The notes: generated by a model from the sequence alone, not told the origin. A stretch of 47,958 nt of DNA from an uncultured Rhodospirillales bacterium (GCA_903927615.1 CAIYNU010000029.1:1-47958), one strand, 5' to 3'. Positions 1 to 9,322 are shown, counted from the first letter of the stretch. Made by a program: numbers and translations.

Positions 1-3
1 GGT

Positions 4-83
4 CCAGGGCAACGCCCTGGTCGCCGAAGGCATTTTGTAGGGGCTTTGCCCCTACGACCCCACCAAAGGCCGACGGCCTTTGG
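4..83. repeat. Cluster of three perfect GC-rich hairpins (REP-like)
   Basis: Three perfect palindromes lie back to back, each with a 3-nt loop: CCAGGGC/GCCCTGG (4-20), GTAGGGGC/GCCCCTAC (37-55) and CCAAAGGCC/GGCCTTTGG (63-83). The middle one contains the 13-mer GGGGCTTTGCCCC, which recurs exactly at 5523-5535. The cluster lies downstream of recX and could also act in transcript 3'-end formation or stability, though there is no T-run on either strand. Similar GC-rich hairpins lie elsewhere in the window. A dispersed intergenic repeat is the simplest reading. Confidence 0.6.
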
Positions 84-119
84 AAACCGTTAACCTGGCA
101 ATTTTGCTGACACGACACA

Positions 120-683
120 TTAGCCTGGCCCGTCGTCGTCCTGGGCGTCGATGACCCGGCGCGCGGTCTCGTAAGCGAAACCAGCGCGTCCCAGGATCGC
201 AAGGTCACGGGTGCGATGCAACGCCCGCTGTTCCGGTGGGCGAAAAGGCCCCAAGCGCCGTCGGCGGGCCAGCGCCCGGGCCGCCGTTTCATCCGCTGAC
301 TCGTCCGTATCACCGTCTCGGTCCAGGTCGGTTCGGGCCAAAGCCGCCTTAGCGGTTTCGGCGACCACCCCCCGGACCGCCAGACGCTCGCGAATGGCGC
401 GCCCCGACAGGCCACGGCGACGAAGGCTGGCCGCCTTGGCCTCGGCATAGACACCATCGTCAAGGAGCCCGCTCGCCTGGTAACGGACCAGCAGGGCATC
501 GACCCAGGCCACCCCCTGGGCGCGATCGGTCCCGTGAACGGCGGCCGAGCGATCGACCCGCGCCACCAACACCCGCCGAAGACTCGCCACCGAGGCGGCA
601 AAGCGTTCCAGATAGCGCAACGCCGCGCGCTCCAGGCGCTCCGGAGTCAGCGGCGGCGTCTCCCGATCAGTTGCTCTCGTCAT
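120..683 (-). CDS. recX: RecX family regulatory protein
   Basis: A 187-residue protein of the RecX type, which in other bacteria binds RecA filaments in the cytoplasm and modulates RecA activity. It shows the family's helical, Arg-rich three-helix repeats: an N-terminal LERAALRYLERF segment, a middle repeat around VDALLVRYQASGLLDD and AKAASLRRRGLSGRAIRERL, and a C-terminal repeat ending GFAYETARRVIDA. The length is normal for the family. I chose the ATG at 683 (MTRATDRE) rather than upstream in-frame starts, which would lie deep inside the transglycosylase gene. The start overlaps the end of that gene by 17 nt, so the two are probably co-transcribed and translationally coupled. recA is not in the window. 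Alphaproteobacterial RecX proteins are poorly conserved, so the call rests on repeat architecture and length. Confidence 0.8.
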   Translation of the reverse strand: MTRATDRETPPLTPERLERAALRYLERFAASVASLRRVLVARVDRSAAVHGTDRAQGVAWVDALLVRYQASGLLDDGVYAEAKAASLRRRGLSGRAIRERLAVRGVVAETAKAALARTDLDRDGDTDESADETAARALARRRRLGPFRPPEQRALHRTRDLAILGRAGFAYETARRVIDAQDDDGPG

Positions 684-2712
684 GAATCGCAACTTGCGTG
701 GTCGGATCACTCCCAGCCTGGGCATTGCGATCGCCAGCGGATTGATAGATGGGCCAACTGCCGCCCCCAACGGCATCCAGTGTCCCGTAGGGCTGGCCCA
801 AACGCATCTGATAGATCCACAAATTCGCCAGTACTTTGTGGATGTAGTCGCGAGTCTCGCGCATGGGAATGCTTTCGACGAACAGCAGCGGATCGTCGAT
901 GTTCGCAAGTTCATGCCGCCAGCGGCCCAGATTGGTCGGACCGGCATTATAGGCGACCGCCAGATGAATCAGATTACCCGAAATCGACGGATTGGCCAGC
1001 AAACTCGCCACGTACCGCTGGCCAAGGACCAAGTTCAACTTGGGGTCAAACAGCCGGCGCCGGATGGTCCCCGAAACGTCGCCGTTTGGGTCGGTGTCCC
1101 GAATCCCCAGATCCCGCCCCATATCCCAAGCGGTCTCCGGCATCAGTTGCATCAGACCGGCCGCTCCGGACCGACTGACCAGCCTTGGCTCAAAGCGCGA
1201 CTCCTGACGCATGATGGCGAACAGCAAGGCCCGATCAAGGGCGAAGCCGTCAGGCGGATTCCAATGCGGAAGCGGATAGAGCGCGGCATCGTAGGTGCCG
1301 CCATCGGGTGCGGCCACGGCATTGCCCACCTGCAAGGCCAGTGCCGGCAGGCCCGCCTGATCGGCCAGCGCCACCAGCGCCTCGGCCAGGATCGGATTGC
1401 CTGCGGACCCGTTCGGATGGATGCGCCGCAGTTCCTGCTCGGCAAGATCATCCTCGCCCACTTGCAGCAGCCCGATGGCGCGAAAGCCCGAAGCCGTTTC
1501 GGCGATGGCCACCAGATGGCGGGGGGTCAAGGGGGGCACCTGCCAATGGAAGACGCTGGCCCGCCCCAAGCTGCGCCGGGCAATCAGGCCATAGAACGTG
1601 CGGTCGTAACGGGCGGCGCGATCGAGCCAGTGCTCGGCGCGGTCCACATGACCCTGTCGGGTCTCGGCCCGTGCCGCCCAATAAGCCGCCGCCCCGGCAT
1701 CCCACGGGGTCAGGGTGACGTCGCCGGCCATGGCTTCGAAATAATGCCCTGCCCCCGCCGCATCGCCCAAACGCCACGACGCCAGTCCGGCGATCCAGTA
1801 GGCGGAAGAAATGACGTTGCCGGACCGGGCGGCACTGGCCGCAGCCAGGAGCAGCGCCTCGTGCGGGCTGCCGTTGTAGAAGAGCGCCGACGCAATGCGA
1901 GTCCGCAACGTGTCGTAGCCGATTGAGGTCAACCGACGGGTCAGCGCATCGTCGCCCAGAAGCTTGAGCGCGGTACTCAGCCGGCCATCCCGAAGGCAGT
2001 CGTCGATTCGCTCCACCACCGGCCCTTCCGGCGCCCGCCCGGTGGACCGACTGCGGGGCGCAACCTCACCCCAGGTCGCCCGCTCCTCCAAAAAGCCGCC
2101 GGAAGGCTCGGTCCCCGGTTGGTCGGGCGGCGGCGGCGCGCCCCGGGGTTGACGCACCTCGGCCAGAGCGTGGATACGGTCCGCCCCGGCCTCGTCGCCG
2201 TATCGCTTGAGCCAGAACCGCAACTCATCGTAGCCGACCTTGGCATAACCCGGGTGCAGGTAACGCTGGCGCAAAACATAGCCCAACAGTCTCCGGTCCT
2301 GTAACCGGCCGATTTCCGCGTCGGCAGCCTCCCAAGCCGCCGCAGCCTGACGCTCGAAAATACGGCGATAACTCTGAACGTCTTCATCGGAAAGACGGAT
2401 CTTGGCTAACGCCGCCTGATTCCCCTTCAGCGCCTCCATCCCGGTCCCGACAGGATCGTCGGCGGGCGAACGCGGCAGGTATTCGTCGTTGGCATCGGCA
2501 GAGGTTAGCGGCGTGAGACTGGCCGGTACGAGCTGGACGGACGCCGCGCCCCGGGCTTCTTCAGCCTGCGCTTCCGTAACGGCAAAACCAAGCATCCCCG
2601 GCGTTAGCACCGAGGACACTGCTAACCACAGCCCTAACGCTGTCGCCAGCCCCCACCGCAGTCTCTGTGCGAGCGCACGCGGCAAACTCGCTATGGAACA
2701 GACCCCAAGCAT
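667..2712 (-). CDS. slt: Soluble lytic murein transglycosylase (Slt-type)
   Basis: A 681-residue periplasmic peptidoglycan lyase that cleaves the MurNAc-GlcNAc bond to give 1,6-anhydro-muropeptides. Residues about 1-50 form a signal peptide (Arg-rich start, hydrophobic run GLATALGLWLAV, then AEA before TEAQAEE). A long helical middle region matches the alpha-superhelical U and L domains of Slt70-like enzymes. The C-terminal GEWL-like catalytic domain (about 490-640) has the family motifs: IMRQESRFEP with the catalytic Glu near residue 504, GAAGLMQLMPETA, AVAYNAGP and PMRETRDYIHKV. The Pro/Gly-rich linker near residue 200 (GAPPPPDQPG) looks disordered. The gene overlaps recX by 17 nt. Its upstream neighbour, the uracil-DNA glycosylase, ends 107 nt away on the same strand, leaving room for a separate promoter. 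Confidence 0.93.
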   Translation of the reverse strand: MLGVCSIASLPRALAQRLRWGLATALGLWLAVSSVLTPGMLGFAVTEAQAEEARGAASVQLVPASLTPLTSADANDEYLPRSPADDPVGTGMEALKGNQAALAKIRLSDEDVQSYRRIFERQAAAAWEAADAEIGRLQDRRLLGYVLRQRYLHPGYAKVGYDELRFWLKRYGDEAGADRIHALAEVRQPRGAPPPPDQPGTEPSGGFLEERATWGEVAPRSRSTGRAPEGPVVERIDDCLRDGRLSTALKLLGDDALTRRLTSIGYDTLRTRIASALFYNGSPHEALLLAAASAARSGNVISSAYWIAGLASWRLGDAAGAGHYFEAMAGDVTLTPWDAGAAAYWAARAETRQGHVDRAEHWLDRAARYDRTFYGLIARRSLGRASVFHWQVPPLTPRHLVAIAETASGFRAIGLLQVGEDDLAEQELRRIHPNGSAGNPILAEALVALADQAGLPALALQVGNAVAAPDGGTYDAALYPLPHWNPPDGFALDRALLFAIMRQESRFEPRLVSRSGAAGLMQLMPETAWDMGRDLGIRDTDPNGDVSGTIRRRLFDPKLNLVLGQRYVASLLANPSISGNLIHLAVAYNAGPTNLGRWRHELANIDDPLLFVESIPMRETRDYIHKVLANLWIYQMRLGQPYGTLDAVGGGSWPIYQSAGDRNAQAGSDPTTQVAIHDESN

Positions 2713-2819
2713 TCATTTCGCATATCCTGAAATCCCCCAAAGCGCAAGCCTGGAATCAGGAAACAGGAAGCTTACGCTTATCTTTACCTTAATGGAACCG
2801 CGTTGTGAGCGGCGGTAGC

Positions 2820-3683
2820 TCAGAACAATTTTCGTTTTATGGCTAACAAATCTCGCCACGTCTCTCGTTTATGGATCGGCGAGCGCAGAAGGTACGCGGG
2901 GTGATAGGTTGCGATGGTGGCGATGGGCGCTGTCGTTTCGGGCGGCTGAATCTCAAACCATTGACCACGCAACCGTGTTATGCCGTCAGCGCGATTGAGG
3001 AGTGTTTTGGCCGCACTGCCCCCCAGCAGCACCAGCACCGGCGGCGCCACCAGGGCAATATGGCGTTCGATAAACGGCAGGCAGAGGGCGATTTCGGCAG
3101 ACGTCGGACTGCGGTTGCCGGGCGGTCGCCAGGGTAGAATGTTGGTGATGTAAACTTGGCGGCGATCAAGACCAATCGCCGCCAGCATGCGATCGAGCAA
3201 ACGGCCGCTGGCGCCGACAAACGGTTTGCCCTGGCGGTCCTCGTCTTCTCCGGGCGCTTCACCCACCAACATCACCCGGCACTGCGGGTTTCCATCGGCG
3301 AACACCAGAGACATGGCGGTATGCTTGAGCGTGCAACCGTCGAAGCGCGCCAGGGCCTCGGCCAATCCGGCCAGACTGGTCGCCGCCCCGGCCAGGCTGC
3401 GGGCATCGGCCACCCCTGAAGCCGGAGTCGCGGCGGCAGGACCCGACGGCCCGGCAATCGGCGTTCCAGATGCCGACAGTCCGGGCGTGGGGGGACTTCG
3501 AGTCGGGGTCTCACCCGGGCGAACTGCACCCACGGACCCTTGCGGCGTCGGGTCCGGCCGACGAACCAGTGCCGGACGCGCGGGCAGTCCGGTCCAATCA
3601 ACCGGTTCTTCGGCAATCGCCTCGTCGATCCCGATCTCGCCCTGCCAGCGCAGGGCTGCAATGATCTCCAACTGCATCGGCAT
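2820..3683 (-). CDS. Family-4 uracil-DNA glycosylase
   Basis: Removes uracil from DNA, starting base excision repair. The conserved core begins with the [10 protein letters not shown] segment and LVFADGNP, then the active-site motif [17 protein letters not shown], the middle motif [22 protein letters not shown], and the C-terminal HPAYLLRSP motif with its catalytic-loop His. These match bacterial type-4 (Fe-S) UDGs of alphaproteobacteria. The usual N-terminal CxxC of thermophile enzymes is reduced to a single Cys in GCTLKH, as I recall for other alphaproteobacterial members, so the iron-sulfur ligands should be checked. Roughly 80 residues between the N-terminal helix and the core are a Pro/Ala/Gly-rich low-complexity linker. 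The start at 3683 has GAGGA 4 nt upstream; an ATG at 3719 and another at 3677 are alternatives. Confidence 0.88.
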   Translation of the reverse strand: MPMQLEIIAALRWQGEIGIDEAIAEEPVDWTGLPARPALVRRPDPTPQGSVGAVRPGETPTRSPPTPGLSASGTPIAGPSGPAAATPASGVADARSLAGAATSLAGLAEALARFDGCTLKHTAMSLVFADGNPQCRVMLVGEAPGEDEDRQGKPFVGASGRLLDRMLAAIGLDRRQVYITNILPWRPPGNRSPTSAEIALCLPFIERHIALVAPPVLVLLGGSAAKTLLNRADGITRLRGQWFEIQPPETTAPIATIATYHPAYLLRSPIHKRETWRDLLAIKRKLF

Positions 3684-3849
3684 CCGTTCCTCGTCGACCT
3701 GCCCCTCAACACGGATCATGGCACAGGCTTCGCAAGCCTTCCGCCTTTCTATAAAGTCGTGATGCCATCCGGTGCGGGTGCCGGCGGGAATCCATCAGCG
3801 TCGGGGCCAGCGTCGGGGCCCCGACCGGTTCGCATAAAGGGATCAGGGA

Positions 3850-5502
3850 ATGGAACGCGAAGTCATGAACTATGACGTCGTGATCGTTGGCGGCGGCCCC
3901 GCAGGGCTGGCCGCCGCGATTCGGTTGAAACAGCTTGCCGCGGACCAGGGGCACGAGGTCAGCGTTTGTGTCCTTGAGAAGGGCTCCGAGATCGGCGCCC
4001 ACATCCTGTCCGGCGCGGTGATCGAACCGCGCGCCCTCGACGAGTTGCTGCCCGAGTGGCGCAGCCACGGGGCGCCGCTGGTGACGCCCGCTGCCGATGA
4101 CCATTTCGTGTTCCTGACCAGCCGTTGGGCGATTCCCTTGCCCACGCCGCCGCAGATGGAAAACCACGGAAATTATCTGGGCAGCGTCGGCCTGCTGGCC
4201 CGCTGGCTGGCCGAACAGGCCGAAGCCTTGGGCGTCGAACTTTACGCCGGCTTTGCCGCGGCCGAAGTCCTCTACGATGAGGCCGGCGCGGTGCGCGGTG
4301 TCGCCACCGGTGACATGGGCATCGGCAAGAACGGCGAGAAAACCGACCGCTACACCCCGGGAGTCGAGCTGTGCGCACGCCAGACCTTGTTCGCGGAGGG
4401 CTGTCGCGGTTCGCTGACCCGGGTGCTGACCGACCGATTCGGGCTCGCCCGGGACGCCGACCCCCAAGCCTACGGCCTCGGCATCAAGGAAATCTGGGAG
4501 GTCGAACCCGCCAAACATCACCCCGGCCGGGTGGTTCACACCATCGGCTGGCCGATGGATGCTAAAACCTATGGTGGCTCGTTCTGCTATCATCTGGAAA
4601 ACAATCAGGTGGCGATCGGCTTCGTGGTCGGCCTCGATTACACCAACCCTCACCTGTCGCCCTACGAAGAATTTCAGCGTTTCAAAACCCACCCCTCGAT
4701 TCGGCCCCTGCTGGACGGTGGCCGACGCATCGCCTACGGCGCCCGCTGCCTGGTGGAGGGCGGTTTCCAGGCCATCCCCAAGCTGACCTTCCCCGGCGGC
4801 CTGCTGCTGGGCGACGGCGCCGGCTTTCTGAACATCTCGAAAATCAAGGGCACCCACACCGCCATGAAGTCGGGCATGGTCGCGGCCGAAGCCATCTTCG
4901 ACCATTTCCGCGCCCAGGCCGCCGACGCCGAGACGGTCAAGGCCGAACTCACCGCCTATCCGGAGCGGTTGAAACAGTCCTGGGTGTGGGAGGAACTCTA
5001 TCGCACCCGCAACGTCCGGCCATCCTTCCAGTATGGCCTATACGCAGCCATCGCTTATTCGGCCATTGATACCTACGTTTTCCGGGGCAAAGCGCCCTGG
5101 ACACTCCATCTTCATCATCATGACCACGAGACCCTGCGCAGGATTTCGGATGTCCCACGCATCGAATACCCCAAACCCGACGGGATCATCACCTTCGACC
5201 GCCTGTCCTCCCTGGCCTTCGCCAATGTCAATCACGAGGAAAATCAGCCGGCCCATCTGCGATTGCGCGACCATACGGTGCCGGTCAAGATCAATCTGGC
5301 TCTCTACGATGCCCCCGAGCAACGTTACTGCCCGGCCGGCGTCTATGAAATCGTCAATGACCAGCCCGGCGGGGCCCCGCGCCTCCAGATCAACGCCGCC
5401 AACTGCGTCCACTGCAAGACGTGTGACATCAAGGACCCGACTCAGAACATTACCTGGGTGGTGCCGGAGGGCGGCGGCGGGCCGAATTATTCGAACATGT
5501 GA
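3850..5502 (+). CDS. etfqo: Electron transfer flavoprotein:ubiquinone oxidoreductase
   Basis: Inner-membrane-associated FAD/[4Fe-4S] enzyme that passes electrons from ETF (reduced by acyl-CoA and other dehydrogenases) to ubiquinone. The 550-residue length is typical. The N-terminus has the FAD dinucleotide fold (VIVGGGPAGLAAAIRL) and the ETF-QO segment EKGSEIGAHILSGAVIEPRAL. The C-terminus has the ferredoxin-like cluster site, with ligands Cys494, Cys519, Cys522 and Cys525 (NCVHCKTCDIKDP), ending with the characteristic VPEGGGGPNY. AAAGGGA lies 7 nt before the ATG at 3850; an ATG 15 nt downstream (MNYDVV) is also possible. ETF subunit genes are not in this window. Transcription probably ends at the hairpin and T-run at 5566-5599. 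Confidence 0.96.
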   Translation: MEREVMNYDVVIVGGGPAGLAAAIRLKQLAADQGHEVSVCVLEKGSEIGAHILSGAVIEPRALDELLPEWRSHGAPLVTPAADDHFVFLTSRWAIPLPTPPQMENHGNYLGSVGLLARWLAEQAEALGVELYAGFAAAEVLYDEAGAVRGVATGDMGIGKNGEKTDRYTPGVELCARQTLFAEGCRGSLTRVLTDRFGLARDADPQAYGLGIKEIWEVEPAKHHPGRVVHTIGWPMDAKTYGGSFCYHLENNQVAIGFVVGLDYTNPHLSPYEEFQRFKTHPSIRPLLDGGRRIAYGARCLVEGGFQAIPKLTFPGGLLLGDGAGFLNISKIKGTHTAMKSGMVAAEAIFDHFRAQAADAETVKAELTAYPERLKQSWVWEELYRTRNVRPSFQYGLYAAIAYSAIDTYVFRGKAPWTLHLHHHDHETLRRISDVPRIEYPKPDGIITFDRLSSLAFANVNHEENQPAHLRLRDHTVPVKINLALYDAPEQRYCPAGVYEIVNDQPGGAPRLQINAANCVHCKTCDIKDPTQNITWVVPEGGGGPNYSNM

Positions 5503-5520
5503 GGGATAGCGACGGCAACC

Positions 5521-5548
5521 CGGGGGCTTTGCCCCATAGGCCCCGGTG
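5521..5548. repeat. GC-rich palindromic repeat with GGGGCTTTGCCCC core
   Basis: GGGGCTTTGCCCC at 5523-5535 is identical to positions 40-52 of the window. A second arm, GGCCCCGG, follows at about 5539-5546 and can pair with the preceding CCGGGGGC. It lies between the ETF-QO stop and its terminator. Read as a copy of the same dispersed repeat as the one at the window start. Confidence 0.5.
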
Positions 5549-5565
5549 TTGACTCTGTCCTGGCC

Positions 5566-5599
5566 GCGCGGGCATCTTGCCCGCGCTTTCTTTTTCTTT
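5566..5599 (+). terminator. Rho-independent terminator after ETF-QO
   Basis: The 8-bp perfect stem GCGCGGGC (5566-5573) pairs with GCCCGCGC (5579-5586) around loop ATCTT. It is followed directly by a 13-nt pyrimidine tail, TTTCTTTTTCTTT. It lies 64 nt past the ETF-QO stop codon, in the sense direction. Confidence 0.85.
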
Positions 5600-5638
5600 G
5601 GGGGGCGATCCAAAAGCTTACGGTCTCGGACAGCGCGT

Positions 5639-6232
<594 letters not shown>

Positions 6233-6389
6233 GGGATGATTCCAGTCAACGCTCAGCAGCCAATTCACAGCCACCATATGATGGCTTATATGAGTGTTCA
6301 CCAGTATCGTTTCGCAACGCTACCCAATTTGTCGCAGCGGCGGGTGACCGGCGCCAGGCGTCTTGGAACAGGGAGGAAAGCACCAGATC

Positions 6390-7301
6390 GTGGCCACCAT
6401 GCGCGATCCGTATCAGGTCCTCGGGGTCGGCCGAACCGCCACCACCGACGACCTCAAACAGGCGTACCGTCGACTCGCCAAACAGTACCACCCGGACCTC
6501 AATCCCGGACGCAGCGATATTGAGCAACGATTCAAGGAGATTTCATCGGCCTACAGCCTCCTTTCGGATCCGGCCAAGCGACGGAGGTTCGACCAGGGCG
6601 AGATCGACGCCAGCGGCGCCGAGCGGGCTGACCATGCCTTCAATCGGGCCTACGCCAACCGGGCGCGGGGGCGTGCCGGCGCCAATGGCGACCCTTTTGG
6701 CGGCTTTTCCGCCGACGACATCTTCGCCGACCTGTTTCGGGGCAGCCGGGAGGGACGGGCTCGCGGCTCCGACATTGAATATTCCGTAACCGTGTCGTTT
6801 CTGGAGGCCACCGTCGGCGGCAAGCGGCGTATCAGCCTGTCCAACGGGAAAAGCATTGATCTGACCATCCCGCCCGGCACCACCAACGAGCAGAAGCTGA
6901 GGCTGAAGGGCCAGGGCATGCCCGGCAGCGGTGGCGGGCAGGCCGGGGATGCCATCGTCGAGATTCAGGTCGAGCCCCACCCGTTTTTCACCCGCAAAGA
7001 CAATGACATCCATGTGGAGGTGCCGGTCACGCTGCCCGAAGCCCTGTTGGGTGCCACCATCAATGTGCCGACTCTGGACGGGACCGTGGCGCTCAAGGTG
7101 CCGAAGGGCTCCAACACCGGCACGGTGCTGCGGCTGAAGGGCAAGGGAATTACCGAGCCCAAACAGGGGAGCAGCGGCGATCTTTACGTCAAGCTGAAGG
7201 TGGTGCTCCCCGAACCCGCCGACCCGGAACTGACCCAGTTCATTGAAAAGTGGTCCCAGCGTCGTACTTATGACGTGCGTAAGAAGGCGGGATTCGAATG
7301 A
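6390..7301 (+). CDS. DnaJ-class (CbpA-like) co-chaperone
   Basis: Type-II Hsp40: an N-terminal J domain (DPYQVLGVGRTATTDDLKQAYRRLAKQYHPDLNP) with the HPD tripeptide that stimulates DnaK ATPase. A short Gly/Arg/Phe-rich linker (FGGFSADDIFADLFRG) follows, then two substrate-binding C-terminal domains (from about SDIEYSVTVSFLEATVGG onward, with the GxxxGDxxVxIxVxPHPxFxR signature). The zinc-finger domain of DnaJ proper is absent, so this is CbpA/DjlA-like rather than DnaJ. About 303 residues is normal for CbpA. I picked the GTG at 6390, which follows GGGAGGAAAG at 6371-6380; an ATG three codons later at 6399 is equally possible. The gene stands alone between pdxH and the histidine kinase. Confidence 0.9.
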   Translation: MATMRDPYQVLGVGRTATTDDLKQAYRRLAKQYHPDLNPGRSDIEQRFKEISSAYSLLSDPAKRRRFDQGEIDASGAERADHAFNRAYANRARGRAGANGDPFGGFSADDIFADLFRGSREGRARGSDIEYSVTVSFLEATVGGKRRISLSNGKSIDLTIPPGTTNEQKLRLKGQGMPGSGGGQAGDAIVEIQVEPHPFFTRKDNDIHVEVPVTLPEALLGATINVPTLDGTVALKVPKGSNTGTVLRLKGKGITEPKQGSSGDLYVKLKVVLPEPADPELTQFIEKWSQRRTYDVRKKAGFE

Positions 7302-7340
7302 TGGGAACGAAGGTGCTGTGGTCCCCTGGTCCGGCCCTTC

Positions 7341-8480
7341 TCACCTCACCAACGGCACCACAACCTCGAACATGGAACCGCAACCGACGGCCGAGCGGAC
7401 ACCGATGGGGTGATGGAGGAGGCGCCCCAATCGCTTGACCCGCGACAGGCCCAGACCCTGACCGGCTTCACCGCCGGCGGTTCGTAACTGCTGAAACTCT
7501 TCAAAGATGTCGCGAAGGTGCTCGGAGGGAATGCCGATCCCGGTGTCCCAGATCTGGATACCGAGCAGGCGGCCCCGACGCCGGCAGCCCAGCAGGACCC
7601 GGCCGTTATTGGTATATTTGACGGCGTTGGCCAGCAGCCCTTCGAGAAGCCGCATGATCAATTCGGGATCAGTGCGAATCACGGCACCGCACCCGACCAC
7701 CCGAAGCACCACCCCGGATGTCTTGGCAGCCGGTGTGAACCGATCGGCCAGCGACTCGAGGACCGTGCTCACCGGCAGATCAACCCGTCGCGGCACGATC
7801 CGGCCGGAGTCCAACCGCGACATCTCCAGCAGACCATCCACCAACTCCTGCATGGCCTTAAAGGAAAGACCCAAATTGGCCGCCAACTCGGCGTGAGGGG
7901 TGCCGCGGAGACGCCGGCCCAACAAATCGTGAAACAGCAGACCCGCCTGTATCGGGTGCCGCAGATCGTGACCGGCCGACGCCAGGAAGCGCGACGTACT
8001 GCGACTCGCGCGTTCGGCCTCGGCCTGCGCCCGAACCGACGCCGTCTCCAGGGCCTGACAACGGTGCATCATGAACGCCCCGGCCCCGATCGCCGCCACG
8101 AACAGGAAGCGGTTGACGATTTCCGCCGCCGTCACCGACCCCGCCAGCCCGGCCAGGCCGGTCAGGACCGCCGCCACCACCGCCACCGCCGGCAAAGCGT
8201 GGCGCCAGGGCAACCACCGGCAGGGCACCAGCACCGCCAGATACAGGATCGGAATGGCCATACCCGGCGGCCCCGACTCGCCCAGACGCACCATCAGGTC
8301 GCCCGCAAACACCAGCGCGCCGAGAACCACACAGGCCGCCAGAGCCGCAGCGACGGTCGCCACCGAGCGGGCCGCCCCCGTTTCCTCGTCCTGGCCAATA
8401 CCCAACCAGACCGGCGCCGACAACCTGCCGTGAACGCCCGACCGGCACACCGACGGCAACGTGCGTACCGGGTCAGTCAT
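7341..8480 (-). CDS. Membrane sensor histidine kinase
   Basis: A 379-residue kinase. Residues about 40-140 carry four or so hydrophobic helices (VATVAAALAACVVLGALVFAG, MAIPILYLAVLVP, LPAVAVVAAVLTGLAGLAG, FLFVAAIGAGAFMM) with almost no periplasmic loop. A coiled coil follows, then the HisKA H-box ASAGHDLRHPIQAG with phospho-acceptor His171. The HATPase domain has the N-box LLANAVKYT (Asn285), G1 DTGIGIP (Asp312) and GQGLGLS. The HDLR-HP(I/L)QA H-box resembles kinases that usually have a fused C-terminal receiver; here the receiver is a separate upstream gene whose stop overlaps this start by 8 nt (ATGACTGA). The membrane-embedded sensor suggests the signal is perceived within or at the membrane. 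The ligand is unknown. Confidence 0.9.
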   Translation of the reverse strand: MTDPVRTLPSVCRSGVHGRLSAPVWLGIGQDEETGAARSVATVAAALAACVVLGALVFAGDLMVRLGESGPPGMAIPILYLAVLVPCRWLPWRHALPAVAVVAAVLTGLAGLAGSVTAAEIVNRFLFVAAIGAGAFMMHRCQALETASVRAQAEAERASRSTSRFLASAGHDLRHPIQAGLLFHDLLGRRLRGTPHAELAANLGLSFKAMQELVDGLLEMSRLDSGRIVPRRVDLPVSTVLESLADRFTPAAKTSGVVLRVVGCGAVIRTDPELIMRLLEGLLANAVKYTNNGRVLLGCRRRGRLLGIQIWDTGIGIPSEHLRDIFEEFQQLRTAGGEAGQGLGLSRVKRLGRLLHHPIGVRSAVGCGSMFEVVVPLVR

Positions 8481-8931
8481 AAGCCTGCTTCACCATCAAG
8501 CGCAGGGTCGCCGGTGACACCGGCTTGTACAGCAAGGGAATTCCAACCTCATGACACCGACTCCGGACCTCGGGACTGACCAAACCGGTCATCAGGCACG
8601 CAACCACCTCATCCCCCAATTCCCGCCGAATCGAGAGGATCGCCTGAAGGCCGTCCACACCACCGGGCAAGCCGTAGTCGCAGATCAATAGCCGTGGCCG
8701 ACGGGTCAACGCAGCAATCAGTGCCAACGCTGCCGCCGCACTGGGGGCCGCCAGCACTTCGCACCCCAGTTCCTCCAGAAAAGCGCAGACCGCCGCCCGG
8801 ACCAACCGGTCATCCTCGATCACCAGGATCGGGCCCGCAGCGTGGCTCGCGTCAGCCCGGCCTTCGGAGTCCGGCGAGCCTTCGGCCGCCGCCGCGGCCA
8901 AACACAGTGTGGTGGTCATGATCGACGCCAC
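8473..8931 (-). CDS. CheY-like response regulator receiver, coupled to the kinase
   Basis: A single receiver domain of about 120 residues with a 30-residue Ala/Ser-rich N-terminal extension and no output domain. It has the acidic pair in VIEDDR (residues 39-41), phospho-acceptor Asp85 in ICDYGLPGG, Thr115 in CLMTG and Lys136 in LLYKPVS. The GTG at 8931 is favoured because GGAGG lies 9 nt upstream; GTG 8958 and ATG 8919 are alternatives. Its stop overlaps the start of the histidine kinase by 8 nt, so the two are almost certainly translated together and form a cognate pair. It may act as a phosphate sink or relay to the NarL-type regulator encoded next upstream. Confidence 0.85.
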   Translation of the reverse strand: MASIMTTTLCLAAAAAEGSPDSEGRADASHAAGPILVIEDDRLVRAAVCAFLEELGCEVLAAPSAAAALALIAALTRRPRLLICDYGLPGGVDGLQAILSIRRELGDEVVACLMTGLVSPEVRSRCHEVGIPLLYKPVSPATLRLMVKQAYD

Positions 8932-9322
8932 GTTCCCGATCCTCCACGGCGACCGCACCCGCCCCGGTTCAGCAACGGCGGTCCCGAACCCATCCCGTGT
9001 CGTTATAATGATTTTCGATCACATCGCTTCGATAGCATTCCTTATTTTTATTCTCTGTTATTCTCTGTTATTCTCTTTTATTCCCTGTCATTCTTTCCAC
9101 ACCTCACGTCACCCCGCTTCATCCCTCTGGCCGTCACCCCCTAGCGGTAACGGCTTTGTTCCCTATGAATGTTGTGGTGCTATGAGTGTTGTGATCGGTC
9201 CGGCCTCAGCAGTCCGGCTGATTGAGCAATACCGGAGTCAGTGTCCCTGTACTGCGATTGCCGCTCCGGCATCAACTGCTCTTCCGCCTTAATCCGTCCG
9301 GTTCCCGTGACAAGCGGGCCAC
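8932..9322. other. Non-coding stretch with tandem repeat upstream of the receiver-kinase pair
   Basis: About 390 nt without a convincing gene. It is much less GC-rich around 9000-9110 than its flanks and holds a 10-bp tandem repeat (listed separately). On the minus strand the sequence CATTATAACG (about 9001-9010) has a TATAAC -10-like hexamer pointing at the receiver gene, but no good -35 box was found 16-18 nt away. A 37-codon open frame from 9182 on the plus strand has no ribosome-binding site and was not accepted. Confidence 0.5.
9048..9097. repeat. Five tandem copies of a 10-bp repeat (TTATTCTCTG)
   Basis: Units at 9048, 9058, 9068, 9078 and 9088 read TTATTCTCTG, TTATTCTCTG, TTATTCTCTT, TTATTCCCTG and TCATTCTTTC. 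The first two are identical and the later ones drift by 1-3 bases. The spacing is close to one DNA helical turn, so all units face the same side. The array lies about 120-165 bp upstream of the receiver-kinase start. Confidence 0.8.

Noticed and set aside
682-1926. A 414-codon plus-strand frame opposite the lytic transglycosylase
   Set aside because: Antisense shadow of a strongly conserved gene. The same applies to long frames opposite etfqo, fabH-plsX, psuG, trpB, trpA, accD and thiC.
2820-3683. UdgX-type (DNA-crosslinking) uracil glycosylase
   Set aside because: The KRRIH-type insertion that marks UdgX is missing; motifs are those of ordinary family 4.
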